This document shows positions 1-7,601 of a stretch of DNA of 64,000 nucleotides, one piece after another. Below the pieces are notes generated by a model. It ran no database searches, was not told where the DNA came from, and saw nothing but the letters and a program-made list of their open reading frames with translations. Origin of the DNA: Curtobacterium sp. MR_MD2014 (GTDB lineage Bacteria; Actinomycetota; Actinomycetes; Actinomycetales; Microbacteriaceae); the NCBI RefSeq assembly GCF_000772085.1, contig NZ_CP009755.1, positions 3,286,001 through 3,350,000 of the forward strand, in the 5' to 3' direction. Made by a program: the position numbers and the translations under genes. Position 1 is the stretch's first letter; each line of letters starts with the position of its first letter.

Positions 1-466
1 AGTCCGACGAGCCGATCGCACGCACCTTGCCGCTCCGGACGAGGTCGGTGAGTGCGGACAGGGTCTCCTCGAGGTCCACGGTGTCGTCGGGACGGTGTGC
101 CTGGTAGAGGTCGATGTGGTCGGTCTGCAGGCGTCGGAGCGAGTCCTCGACCGCCGTGGTGATCCAGCGGCGGGAGTTGCCGCGCCGGTTCGGGTCGTCC
201 CCCATCGGACCGTTGAACTTCGTGGCGAGGACGACGTCGTCGCGCCGGCCCTTGATCGCCTTGCCGACGAGCACCTCGGACCCGCCCTGCGAGTAGCGGT
301 CGGCGGTGTCGATGATGTTGATGCCGGCGTCGAGCGCGCGGTGCACGATGCGGATGGAGTCCTGCTCGTCGCCGTTGCCGATGCGACCGTCGGTGCCGAG
401 CATCATGGCGCCGAGCGCGAAGGGGCTGACCTGGATGCCGGTGCGGCCGAGGGTGCGGTACTGCAT
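1..466 (-). CDS. Aldo/keto reductase, 3' part cut by window edge
   Basis: NAD(P)H-dependent oxidoreductase of the aldo/keto reductase superfamily; the substrate cannot be told. The first 155 residues are present and the gene runs off the left edge. The N-terminus reads [17 protein letters not shown], and the catalytic set is visible: Asp53 and Tyr58 in [10 protein letters not shown], Lys83 in LATKFN, His124 in YQAHRPD. The ATG at 464-466 has AGGAGG upstream (474-479). The gene is divergent from a TetR regulator, and the shared 133-bp gap carries two identical-type palindromes, so it is probably the regulator's target. Confidence 0.9.
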   Translation of the reverse strand, partial: MQYRTLGRTGIQVSPFALGAMMLGTDGRIGNGDEQDSIRIVHRALDAGINIIDTADRYSQGGSEVLVGKAIKGRRDDVVLATKFNGPMGDDPNRRGNSRRWITTAVEDSLRRLQTDHIDLYQAHRPDDTVDLEETLSALTDLVRSGKVRAIGSSD

Positions 467-522
467 GGTGGTGCCTCCTGTCGGTGGCGTCCCGAGGCCG
501 GTCGTCGTAGGCTGACTCGAAG

Positions 523-537
523 CGGAACGCTCTTCCG
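523..537. promoter_or_regulatory. Palindromic operator, copy 1 (CGGAA-N5-TTCCG)
   Basis: A 15-bp inverted repeat between the divergent aldo/keto reductase and TetR genes. A second copy with the same arms and spacer lies 23 bp away centre to centre. This is the usual place for a TetR operator that controls both genes. Binding is inferred from position and symmetry. Confidence 0.6.
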
Positions 538-545
538 CAACGATA

Positions 546-560
546 CGGAAAGCTGTTCCG
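546..560. promoter_or_regulatory. Palindromic operator, copy 2 (CGGAA-N5-TTCCG)
   Basis: Second 15-bp palindrome with the same CGGAA/TTCCG arms as the copy at 523-537. It lies 40 bp before the TetR start codon, so it could mediate autoregulation as well as control of the divergent reductase. Confidence 0.6.
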
Positions 561-599
561 TTTCCGCAAGCCCTCACCGCGACCCCGTTCGGAGGAACC

Positions 600-1145
600 G
601 TGCGCGCCGATGCCCGCCGCAATCTCGACGCCCTCGTCGACGCTGCCCGTCAGGTGTTCGCCGACCAGGGCGTCGACGCTCCCGCCAGGGTGATCGCCGA
701 CCTCGCCGGCGTCGGTGTCGGCACGCTGTACCGCCACTTCCCGCAGCGCTCCGACCTGGTGGTCGCGGTGTTCCAGCAGGCCGTCGAGGAGTGCGCCGAC
801 GCCGCCGCGGACCTCGCCGAGCACCACGAGCCGGACGACGCCCTCGCGCTCTGGCTCCAGCGGTTCACCGGGTTCGTCGCGACGAAGCGCGGGCTCGCTG
901 CGGTGCTCCAGTCCGGTGACCCGGCGTTCGAGGGACTGCACCCCTGGTTCATCGGTCGACTCGGCGGGGCGCTGACCGGACTGCTCGACGCGGCCTCGGC
1001 AGCGGGGACCATCCGCAACGACATCGACGCCACGCAGCTGCTCCGCGCGGTCGCCGACCTCTGCCACGGGGCGCCGACGACCGAGCAGAGCCAGCAGCTG
1101 GTCGGACTGCTCGTCGACGGGCTGCGCTGGCGGGCGAGCGTCTGA
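600..1145 (+). CDS. TetR/AcrR family regulator
   Basis: DNA-binding repressor of the TetR family, 181 aa. The N-terminal helix-turn-helix (residues about 8-55) shows the family pattern [14 protein letters not shown]...[23 protein letters not shown]; the C-terminal 120 residues are the ligand-binding domain, whose ligand cannot be predicted. The GTG start at 600 has GGAGG at 591-595. It probably controls the divergent aldo/keto reductase through the two palindromes at 523-560. Confidence 0.92.
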   Translation: MRADARRNLDALVDAARQVFADQGVDAPARVIADLAGVGVGTLYRHFPQRSDLVVAVFQQAVEECADAAADLAEHHEPDDALALWLQRFTGFVATKRGLAAVLQSGDPAFEGLHPWFIGRLGGALTGLLDAASAAGTIRNDIDATQLLRAVADLCHGAPTTEQSQQLVGLLVDGLRWRASV

Positions 1146-1201
1146 TCCGGCACCGCCGGCGGGGTCCGCAACCCGCTGGGCGGGGCGGAGAGCGTCCGCG
1201 G

Positions 1202-2122
1202 TCAGCCGGGCTGGTGCAGTCGCTCGTGCGCGGTCGCCCGCACGGCCTCGGTCACCCGTTCGAGCAGCGGTGACGCCAGGTTCCACCGCTGCCACCAGAG
1301 CGCCACGTCCGCCCGACGCCCCGGCGTGAGCTCGACGAGTGCTCCGCTGCGCAGGCCGTCGAGGCACTGGGCCTCCGGCAGCATCCCCCACCCGAAGCCG
1401 AGCGACACCGCGCGCGCGAAGTCTGCCGACGTCGGGACGAAGTGCCGCGGCCCGCGAGGGGCGTGCCCGAGGACCCGGCGGAGGTACCCCTGCTGCAGGT
1501 CGTCGTCGCGGTCGTAGTCGACGAGCGGGACCGCGTCGAGCCGTGCGGTCATCTGCCGCTCGGACACCGCACCGGCGAGGTACCGGTCGACGAAGGCAGG
1601 CGCGGCGACGGCCCGGTAGCGGTCGACCCCGAGTGCCACCGACGAGCAGCCCTGCACCGGGTCGGCCTCGGCGGTGACCGCGGCCATCACGGTGCCCGCA
1701 CGGAGGAGCTCGGCGGTGCGGTCCTGGTCCTCGCGGTGCAGGTCGAACACGACCTCGGTGTCGGCTCGGACGAGCGCGAGGGCGTCGAGGAACCACGTGC
1801 CGAGCGTGTCCGCGTTCACGGCGAGCGGGATCGACGGCACGACGGGCGCGTCCGCATCCCCGACCGCGCCGAGCGCCCGGGCGGTCTCGTCCTCGAGGAG
1901 CCGGGCCTGCCGTGCGTGCCGGAGCACGACCGCACCGTCGGCGGTGGGCGCGACCGGCGTCGTCCGCTGGAGCAGCACCCGGCCGAGCTGCTGCTCCATC
2001 GCCTTGATGCGCTGCGACACCGCGGACGGGGTGATCGCGAGGGCGCGGGCCGCAGCGTCGAGCGTGCCGTGGTCGACGGCGGCGAGGAGCGTCTCGAGGT
2101 GGTCCCGCTGCAGACGGAGCAT
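1202..2122 (-). CDS. lysG: LysR-type regulator LysG/ArgP (IciA)
   Basis: LysR-family activator, 306 aa, of the ArgP/LysG branch, which senses intracellular lysine/arginine and switches on the LysE/ArgO exporter. The N-terminal HTH is clear (TLDAAARALAITPSAVSQRIKAMEQ, residues about 18-42), followed by the two-lobed effector domain ending in LWWQRWNL. ATG at 2120-2122 begins LRLQRDHLETLLA, the normal start for this branch. It is divergent from lysE with 70 bp between, the classic arrangement in actinobacteria. The function is assigned from family and pairing. Confidence 0.92.
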   Translation of the reverse strand: MLRLQRDHLETLLAAVDHGTLDAAARALAITPSAVSQRIKAMEQQLGRVLLQRTTPVAPTADGAVVLRHARQARLLEDETARALGAVGDADAPVVPSIPLAVNADTLGTWFLDALALVRADTEVVFDLHREDQDRTAELLRAGTVMAAVTAEADPVQGCSSVALGVDRYRAVAAPAFVDRYLAGAVSERQMTARLDAVPLVDYDRDDDLQQGYLRRVLGHAPRGPRHFVPTSADFARAVSLGFGWGMLPEAQCLDGLRSGALVELTPGRRADVALWWQRWNLASPLLERVTEAVRATAHERLHQPG

Positions 2123-2156
2123 GCAGCAGAGCTTACGGCGGTACAGGAACGTGAGC

Positions 2157-2185
2157 TGGACTGAACCGAGGGTCGCTCCTACCGT
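2157..2185 (+). promoter_or_regulatory. lysE promoter, leaderless
   Basis: -10 TACCGT (2180-2185) lies 7 nt before the GTG of lysE, with TGGACT (2157-2162) 17 bp upstream as -35. The transcript would start at or next to the start codon. The lysG/lysE gap also has to hold the LysG site. Confidence 0.6.
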
Positions 2186-2192
2186 CGAGACC

Positions 2193-3011
2193 GTGACCGT
2201 CCTCCTCCCCCTGTTCGCCGGCCTCGGCACCGGCCTCGCCCTGATCGTCGCGATCGGGGTGCAGAACGCGTACCTGCTCCGGCTCGCGGTCAGCGCCCCG
2301 GCGCGGGTCGTCGCCGCCGCGGTCGCCGTCTGTGCGGTGTCCGACGCCGTGCTCATCGTCGCCGGGGTGCTCGGTGTCGGGGTCGTCGTCGAGCGGTTCC
2401 CCGTCGCGCTCGTGGTGGTGCGGTTCGTGGGCGCGGCGTTCCTCGTGGTGTACGGGGTGCTCGCGGCCCGCAGGGCGTTCCGTCCCACCGGGGAGGCCAT
2501 GGCCGTCGAGCAGGAGGCGGCAGACGACGGCGTGGTGGTGCCGACGACGGTCGCGCCCACGGCGGTCGCGCAGGCGGATGGTGACCCCGGACCGGCCGAC
2601 GACACCGTCGTTCCCGACGGCGGGGGCGGGGCAGCGGGGCGGAGCGCAGAGGAGCCTCCCGGCCGGACCACGACACCCGCGGTCGCGACGCGGACCGCCT
2701 CCGCAGCACGCGCCGTACCGACCCTCGGTGCGGCGGTCGCGACGATGCTCGTGTTCACCTGGGCGAACCCGCACGTGTACCTCGACACCCTCGTGTTCCT
2801 CGGCTCGGTGGCGAACCAGCAGGGCGTCGACGACCGCTGGTGGTGGACCGTCGGCGCGGTCGCCGCGAGCTGCCTCTGGTTCGGCGCACTCGGGTTCGGG
2901 GGACGACTGCTCCGACCGCTGTTCGCGAAGCCGCTCACGTGGCGGGTCTTCGACGGGCTCGTCGCCGTCGTGATGCTGTCGTTCGGCGTCGCGCTCGCCG
3001 TCGGGGCGTAG
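2193..3011 (+). CDS. lysE: LysE-family basic amino acid exporter with long internal loop
   Basis: Membrane exporter for lysine/arginine (LysE/ArgO family), 272 aa. The N-terminal half has three membrane segments (IGVQNAYLLRLAV is the family signature) and the C-terminal half three more, with FTWANPHVYLDTLVFLGS at residues 188-205. Between them, residues about 96-172 form a Pro/Ala/Asp/Gly-rich linker with no recognisable domain, far longer than in the roughly 200-230-aa family members, so the protein is enlarged there. GTG at 2193 fits a leaderless start (TACCGT box). Paired with divergent lysG. Confidence 0.92.
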   Translation: MTVLLPLFAGLGTGLALIVAIGVQNAYLLRLAVSAPARVVAAAVAVCAVSDAVLIVAGVLGVGVVVERFPVALVVVRFVGAAFLVVYGVLAARRAFRPTGEAMAVEQEAADDGVVVPTTVAPTAVAQADGDPGPADDTVVPDGGGGAAGRSAEEPPGRTTTPAVATRTASAARAVPTLGAAVATMLVFTWANPHVYLDTLVFLGSVANQQGVDDRWWWTVGAVAASCLWFGALGFGGRLLRPLFAKPLTWRVFDGLVAVVMLSFGVALAVGA

Positions 3012-3050
3012 CCGCCGCGGCGCGGGGCGTGCGGCACCCGGCACCCGGCA

Positions 3051-3111
3051 CGGCGGGCGGTGGCGCGGGTGCCGGGCGGCGGGCGGCGGGCGGCGGGCGG
3101 TGGCGCGGGCT
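3051..3111. repeat. GC-only simple repeat tract, (GGCGGGC)n
   Basis: Imprecise heptamer repeat of GGCGGGC with an 18-bp direct repeat (GGCGGGCGGTGGCGCGGG) at its two ends. It lies between the lysE stop and the 60-bp palindrome at 3118 and has no coding sense. Confidence 0.7.
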
Positions 3112-3117
3112 GCTCCG

Positions 3118-3177
3118 GCACAACCAGAAGCACCTCGCGCCACGGCGATCCGTGGCGCGAGGTGCTTCCCGTTGTGC
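3118..3177. repeat. 60-bp palindromic repeat, family A copy 1
   Basis: Near-perfect inverted repeat with arms beginning GCACAACC and ending GGTTGTGC-like, 4-nt centre CGAT. Same length and core (GAAGCAC-n-TCGC-n-CCACGG) as copies at 17023, 36840 and 52028. It sits between the convergent ends of lysE and the permease gene, so it could act as a bidirectional terminator, but there is no T-tract. Confidence 0.85.
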
Positions 3178-3210
3178 GCGCGGCGAAGCCGCCGGCGAGG
3201 CCGCCGCCCG

Positions 3211-4686
3211 CTACTGCAGGCCCTTGCCCACCCGGCTGTTGCGTCGGCTGTAGCCGAAGTAGATCGCGAACCCGATCGCCAGCCAGGCGATGAAGCGCAG
3301 CCAGGTCTCGACCTCGAGGTTGAGCATGAGCCAGAAGCACAGCACCGCGGAGAGGATCGGCAGGACCGGCACCCACGGCACTCGGAAGGCCCGCGGTGCG
3401 TCCGGGCGGGTCTTGCGCAGCACCACGATGCCGATCGACACGAGCACGAACGCCGAGAGCGTGCCGATGTTGATCATGCCCTCGAGGCGCTCGACGGCGG
3501 TGAACCCGGCGATGAACGCGACGACGACACCGGCGACGACCTGCACCCGCACCGGGGTCTGCGTCTTCGGGTTCGTCTTCGAGAACCAGCGGGGCAGCAG
3601 TCCGTCGCGGCTCATCGAGAAGACGATGCGGGACAGGCCGAGCAGCAGGACCATCACCACGGTGGTCAGGCCGATGAGCGAGCCGATCGCGATGATGCCG
3701 GCCGCCCACGGCAGTCCGACGATGTCGAAGGCCGAGGCGAGGGACGGCGCTTCCTCGTCGGCGAGCCGCTGGTAGGAGACCATGCCGGTGATGACGATGC
3801 TGACGCCGATGTAGAGCAGCGTGACGATGCCGAGGCCGATGAAGATGCCTCGGGGCAGGGTCTTCTGCGGGTTCTCGGTCTCCTCGGCGCTCGTCGCCAC
3901 GACGTCGAAACCGATGAAGGCGAAGAACACGAGCGAGGCCGCGGCGAGCAGGCCGAACACGCCGTACTGCGCCGGGGCCTGACCGGTCACGAAGGACACG
4001 AGCGACTGCGTCAGCACACCGCCCTCGGCGCCCTTGGACGCCTCGGCCGGCGGGACGAACGGGGTGAAGTTCGCGGCCTTGACGAAGAACGCCCCGGCGA
4101 CGATGACGAAGACGACGATCGCGACCTTGATGATCGTGATGACGGCGGAGACGCGGGACGACAGGCGGGTGCCGAACGCGAGCAGCAGCGTGAAGACGCC
4201 GACGATGAGGACCGGGCCCCACGTGAAGCCGATCGGGCCGAGCTGGATCGTGTCGGGGAGGTCGATGCCGAAGACCCCGAACGCGGTGCTCAGGTAGATG
4301 CCCCAGTACTTCGCGATGACGGCGCTCGCGGTCAGGGTCTCGAGGATGAGGTCCCACCCGACGATCCACGCGAGCAGCTCGCCCATCGTGGCGTACGTGA
4401 ACGTGTACGCGGAGCCGGCGACCGGGATGGTCGAGGCGAACTCGGCGTAGCACATGATCGCCAGGCCGCACGTGACGGCTGCGAGCAGGAACGAGATGAT
4501 GACGCTCGGGCCGGCGAAGTTCGCGGCGGCGTTCGCGCCGACCGAGAAGATGCCGGCGCCGACGGCGACCGCGATGCCCATCGCGGCGATGTCGAACGTC
4601 TTGAGGGACCGCTTGAGCGAGCGACCCTCCTCCTCGGAGTCGGCGAGGGAGGCCTCGATCGACTTGATGCGGAGCGGTGATGCCAT
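3211..4686 (-). CDS. Cationic amino acid transporter-type APC permease
   Basis: Amino acid/proton symporter or exchanger of the APC superfamily, CAT subfamily, 491 aa, inner membrane. The N-terminus carries SLKTFDIAAMGIAVAVGAGIFSVGA (TM1 with the GAGIF substrate-binding break), then about 12-14 hydrophobic segments; FFAFIGFDVVATSAEETENPQKTLPRGI is the CAT signature in the middle, and the C-terminus ends FGYSRRNSRVGKGLQ. ATG at 4684-4686 was chosen because the signature starts about 30 residues later; longer frames upstream run into repeats. Convergent with lysE, but no shared regulation is visible. Exact substrate unknown. Confidence 0.92.
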   Translation of the reverse strand: MASPLRIKSIEASLADSEEEGRSLKRSLKTFDIAAMGIAVAVGAGIFSVGANAAANFAGPSVIISFLLAAVTCGLAIMCYAEFASTIPVAGSAYTFTYATMGELLAWIVGWDLILETLTASAVIAKYWGIYLSTAFGVFGIDLPDTIQLGPIGFTWGPVLIVGVFTLLLAFGTRLSSRVSAVITIIKVAIVVFVIVAGAFFVKAANFTPFVPPAEASKGAEGGVLTQSLVSFVTGQAPAQYGVFGLLAAASLVFFAFIGFDVVATSAEETENPQKTLPRGIFIGLGIVTLLYIGVSIVITGMVSYQRLADEEAPSLASAFDIVGLPWAAGIIAIGSLIGLTTVVMVLLLGLSRIVFSMSRDGLLPRWFSKTNPKTQTPVRVQVVAGVVVAFIAGFTAVERLEGMINIGTLSAFVLVSIGIVVLRKTRPDAPRAFRVPWVPVLPILSAVLCFWLMLNLEVETWLRFIAWLAIGFAIYFGYSRRNSRVGKGLQ

Positions 4687-4723
4687 GGAGGTTCCCGTCG
4701 AACGGCTGGCGATGGACCCCGTG

Positions 4724-4753
4724 AGGGTACTGGTGTACCACCCCGGCTCGCAA
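4724..4753 (-). promoter_or_regulatory. Putative sigma70-type promoter of the APC permease
   Basis: On the minus strand TTGCGA (4748-4753) and TACCCT (4724-4729) are separated by 18 bp, placing a start point about 30 nt before the permease ATG. Confidence 0.45.
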
Positions 4754-4864
4754 ACGGTGTCGCCCCGGGACACGGGGCCAGCAGCACCAGCCGTCCGGAC
4801 GGTGCGCGGCGCTGGCGTCCGGGCGAGGGCGGCGCTGGCGTCCGGGCGAGACGGCGTGGGGTGC

Positions 4865-4968
4865 GAGACGACGGCGTCCCGGCGAGACGCCGTCGACGCG
4901 TCGAGACACCGCCGGATCCGGGACCGTCTCGAGGCACTCAGGGCGTCTGGTGCAGACGCCGGCGTCTC
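4865..4968. repeat. 104-bp imperfect palindromic repeat, family C copy 1
   Basis: Begins GAGACGACGGCGTC and ends GACGCCGGCGTCTC, which are inverted versions of each other. It aligns end to end, with the same length, to 9290-9393; the best-conserved stretch is the central GGATCCGG and the right arm. It lies between two minus-strand genes. Confidence 0.75.
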
Positions 4969-5056
4969 GGCACCCGGGCAGACGCCGGCGGCGCGGCATC
5001 GGCCTGGAGGCTCGGCGCGGGTCGGGCGCGGGAGGCCCGCCCGAGCGCGGGGCGGC

Positions 5057-5929
5057 TCAGGCGCCGCGGCGCCAGTCGGCCAGGAAGCGCGCGCCCGCCT
5101 CGTCGTGGATCACGCCGTCGTCCGCGGTGAGCACCGGGTACGGCGTCGCCGGCACCCCGTCCGCCGGCCGGACGTCCACGTGCGCGACGTCGTGCCCGTT
5201 GGCGTGCAACCAGTCCGCCATGGCGTAGTCGCTACGAGAGTCGCCGACGGTCCGCCAGGTCACCGGCAGCTCCCCGTCCTGCGCGAGCAGCTCGAGGGCT
5301 CGCTCGGCACCCATGTCCTTGCCGGACCGGTCGGACTCGACGTCGGTGGAGATGATCGTCGGGTCGACGCGCCACTGCACCGCGCCGTCGGCGTCCGGTC
5401 GGACGTCGTCGAGCCGGCGGACACCGAGCCCGCGCCGCTCCAGCGCCGCCATCGCCTTCGCGTCGAACTCGGCCTGGCGGGCGAGGTACGCGGCGTTCGG
5501 CACCTCGACGCGCTGCTCGATCGAGACCATCGCGTGCTTCGTCTCGTCGAAGAACACCAGGTCGGCGTACTCGTCACGGACGAGGTCGCGCATCTCGTCG
5601 GCGAAGTCCCGCGGGAGCGCGAGGTCCTCGGCGATCACCAGGTCGCTCATCCCGCCCTCGTACTGCGGGCCGATCGAGCACCAGACGGCACCCTTCTCGC
5701 ACACCGCGTGCACCCGGCCGCCCTCCGCGAGCCCTCCGGCGATCAGCGGACCGACGACCTGCTCGCGGATGAACGCGTCGCTGCGGCCGGTGTTGAAGAC
5801 GATCGGGACGCCCTCGGCGGCGAGCGCGACGAGGTCCGCCACGATCGAGGGGATCGCGATCGTCCGGGTCACCGGGCTGGCGATGGGTCCGTCGACGTCG
5901 AGCAGCAGGCCGAGGCGGGGAGCAGTCAC
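5057..5929 (-). CDS. HAD-superfamily hydrolase (Cof/SPP-like)
   Basis: Cytoplasmic phosphohydrolase, 290 aa. The N-terminal motif LLLDVDGPI carries the nucleophile Asp with a Gly-Pro variant of the usual DxD/T; FNTGRS is motif II and VGDSRSDYAMADWL is motif IV, with a large cap between, as in sucrose/mannosyl-phosphate-phosphatase-type HADs. GTG at 5927-5929 was chosen because the HAD core starts a few residues in and GGAGG lies just upstream. Substrate not predictable. Confidence 0.85.
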   Translation of the reverse strand: MTAPRLGLLLDVDGPIASPVTRTIAIPSIVADLVALAAEGVPIVFNTGRSDAFIREQVVGPLIAGGLAEGGRVHAVCEKGAVWCSIGPQYEGGMSDLVIAEDLALPRDFADEMRDLVRDEYADLVFFDETKHAMVSIEQRVEVPNAAYLARQAEFDAKAMAALERRGLGVRRLDDVRPDADGAVQWRVDPTIISTDVESDRSGKDMGAERALELLAQDGELPVTWRTVGDSRSDYAMADWLHANGHDVAHVDVRPADGVPATPYPVLTADDGVIHDEAGARFLADWRRGA

Positions 5930-6011
5930 GCCTCCATCCTCTCGCACCCGCGATGCCCACCCTCCCGCGTCGGCCGGTGACGACCGACCGCAGCGGCTCC
6001 GGGCGCGCACG

Positions 6012-6869
6012 TCACTCGGGCGCGGGCAGCCCGACGAACCGGTCGACCAGGTGCCGCAGCACCTTCGGCTCCGGCACGTGCCCCTGACCGGGGACGACGA
6101 GGTGCCGCGAGCCGGGCACCGCCTCGGCCAGCGCGACCGAGGCCTGCCGCATCCACTCGGCGCCGCCGACGCCCGAGGCCACGAGCACCGGGACGCCGAC
6201 CGACGCCGCCACCCGCTCGGGGACGGAGAGGCCGTTGAGCACCCGGACGTCCCGGGAGAGCACGTGTGCGTCGGCCAGGAGCGACCGCCACAGTCCGGGC
6301 TTCAGGCGCGCCGCGGTGATGTGCGGGATCGGGATGCCGAGCACGCGGGACAGGAAGGCCCGCACCGCCTGCGCCCGGCGTCCGGCCGCGACGTGCCCGT
6401 CGAGGAAGTCCGCGAACAGCACGTCGTCGCCCTGCGGGTCGACCGTGGCGCGGTACGGCGGCTCCCAGAGCACCGCGCGCCCGAACGGCACGCCGGCGGC
6501 GAGGCCACGCAGCACCACCCCTGCACCGACGCACCACCCCACCGCGTCGGCCGGGCCGTCGACGGACGCCGCGACCGCCGCCAGGTCCTCGACCTCGCGC
6601 TCGACCGACCACGGCGCGGTGTCCCCGCTCGCACCCCGACCCCGCCGGTCGTAGGTGACGACACGGTAGCGGTCGCTGAGGGCCGCGACCATCCGGTCGA
6701 CCGCCGGGCTGCCGTAGTGGTCCCAGGCGCCGCCGACCAGCACCAGGGCGGGCCCGGAGCCGCTCTCGGCGACCGCGAGCGGTGTGCCGTCCGCGGACAC
6801 GACCGTGCGGTCGACGTGCGCGGGGTCCCCCGGCTGCTGTCCGGGCGGGGCGTGCTGGTCGGGGGGCAT
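6012..6869 (-). CDS. Alpha/beta-fold hydrolase
   Basis: Predicted cytoplasmic esterase/hydrolase, 285 aa. Family marks are LVLVGGAWDHYGS (oxyanion loop), VTYDRRGRGASGD, a nucleophile-elbow region that reads AVGWCVGAGV (Cys where Ser is usual: GxCxG), a late acid in VLVASG and His in PGQGHVPEP. The nucleophile change may mean altered chemistry or loss of activity. ATG at 6867-6869 has GGAAGG upstream. Substrate unknown; no operon partner evident. Confidence 0.85.
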   Translation of the reverse strand: MPPDQHAPPGQQPGDPAHVDRTVVSADGTPLAVAESGSGPALVLVGGAWDHYGSPAVDRMVAALSDRYRVVTYDRRGRGASGDTAPWSVEREVEDLAAVAASVDGPADAVGWCVGAGVVLRGLAAGVPFGRAVLWEPPYRATVDPQGDDVLFADFLDGHVAAGRRAQAVRAFLSRVLGIPIPHITAARLKPGLWRSLLADAHVLSRDVRVLNGLSVPERVAASVGVPVLVASGVGGAEWMRQASVALAEAVPGSRHLVVPGQGHVPEPKVLRHLVDRFVGLPAPE

Positions 6870-7024
6870 GGGTCCTTCCGAGGTGCGCGACGGCGCTGCG
6901 TCGGGTCCTGCGGAGGGACCGTGCGGGTCGGTACCCAGAGCATGACAGTCCGGACCGTGAGCGTCACCACCCGCAACCAGGGGGAGCGCTCCACGTTCCC
7001 TGTGCAATCTGCTCGGTCGAACCT

Positions 7025-7068
7025 GCTCGGTCGCCGCTCGGTTCCCGCTCGGTCGCCGCTCGGTTCCC
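7025..7068. repeat. 22-bp tandem repeat, two copies
   Basis: Two exact copies of a 22-bp unit made of GCTCGGTCGCC followed by GCTCGGTTCCC, preceded by a degenerate third. It lies just past the end of ogt. Confidence 0.7.
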
Positions 7069-7082
7069 GCGCACGGAGCGGC

Positions 7083-7601
7083 TCAGGCGAGCGCGGTCAC
7101 GCCGACCGACTCGCGCTCGAGCAGGGAGCGCTTGACGTCGAGCCCCCACGCGAAGCCGCCGAGCGTCCCGTCGGACCGCAGCACCCGGTGACACGGCACG
7201 AAGAGCGCCGGGGCGTTCCGCGCGCAGACGCTCGCAGCCGCGCGGACGGCGTCCGGTCGCCCCATGGCCGCCGCGAGCTCGGTGTACGTCAGGACGGTGC
7301 CGGCCGGGATCGCGCGGAGCTGCCGCCAGCCCTCGGCGAACAGGTCGGTGCCGTGCTGCCGGACCGGGACCCGCATCGCCGCCTCGACCTCGCCGGCGTA
7401 GAAGGCCTCGACCGCCTCGGCCGCGTGCACCCGGCCGTCGATCAGCCGTCGTGGGCGGTGCCGATCGGCCAGCCGCGCGAGCAACCGTGCGGAGTCGTCG
7501 GTCCACCCCGACGCGAGCACGTACCCCTCGTCGTCCTCGAGCACCGTGAAGGGGCCGTCGGGGGTGTCGAGCGTCTGGATGGTCGTCGTGGGCTCGGTCA
7601 T
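7083..7601 (-). CDS. ogt: Methylated-DNA-[protein]-cysteine S-methyltransferase
   Basis: Suicide repair protein that takes the methyl group from O6-methylguanine/O4-methylthymine onto its own Cys; 172 aa. The active-site loop PCHRV is at residues 136-140 (Cys137), followed by the family [29 protein letters not shown] is the helix-turn-helix arginine-finger region. ATG at 7599-7601 has GGAGGAG upstream and overlaps the stop of the Ada-AlkA gene by ATGA, so the two repair activities are translationally coupled. Confidence 0.95.
   Translation of the reverse strand: MTEPTTTIQTLDTPDGPFTVLEDDEGYVLASGWTDDSARLLARLADRHRPRRLIDGRVHAAEAVEAFYAGEVEAAMRVPVRQHGTDLFAEGWRQLRAIPAGTVLTYTELAAAMGRPDAVRAAASVCARNAPALFVPCHRVLRSDGTLGGFAWGLDVKRSLLERESVGVTALA

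Larger units (their letters stand above)
4687..5056. other. 370-bp intergenic stretch with promoter and repeats
   Basis: No convincing gene. It holds the permease promoter near 4724-4753, a duplicated GGCGCTGGCGTCCGGGCGAG at about 4810-4850, and the 104-bp palindromic repeat at 4865-4968. Confidence 0.7.

Noticed and set aside
1202..4999. A 1265-codon open frame on the minus strand spanning three genes
   Set aside because: Only its 3' part (lysG) matches a family; the rest is a GC-rich shadow frame of the lysE and permease genes.
6870..7082. A gene in the gap between the hydrolase and ogt
   Set aside because: Only short frames with poor codon use; the stretch holds a 22-bp tandem repeat.
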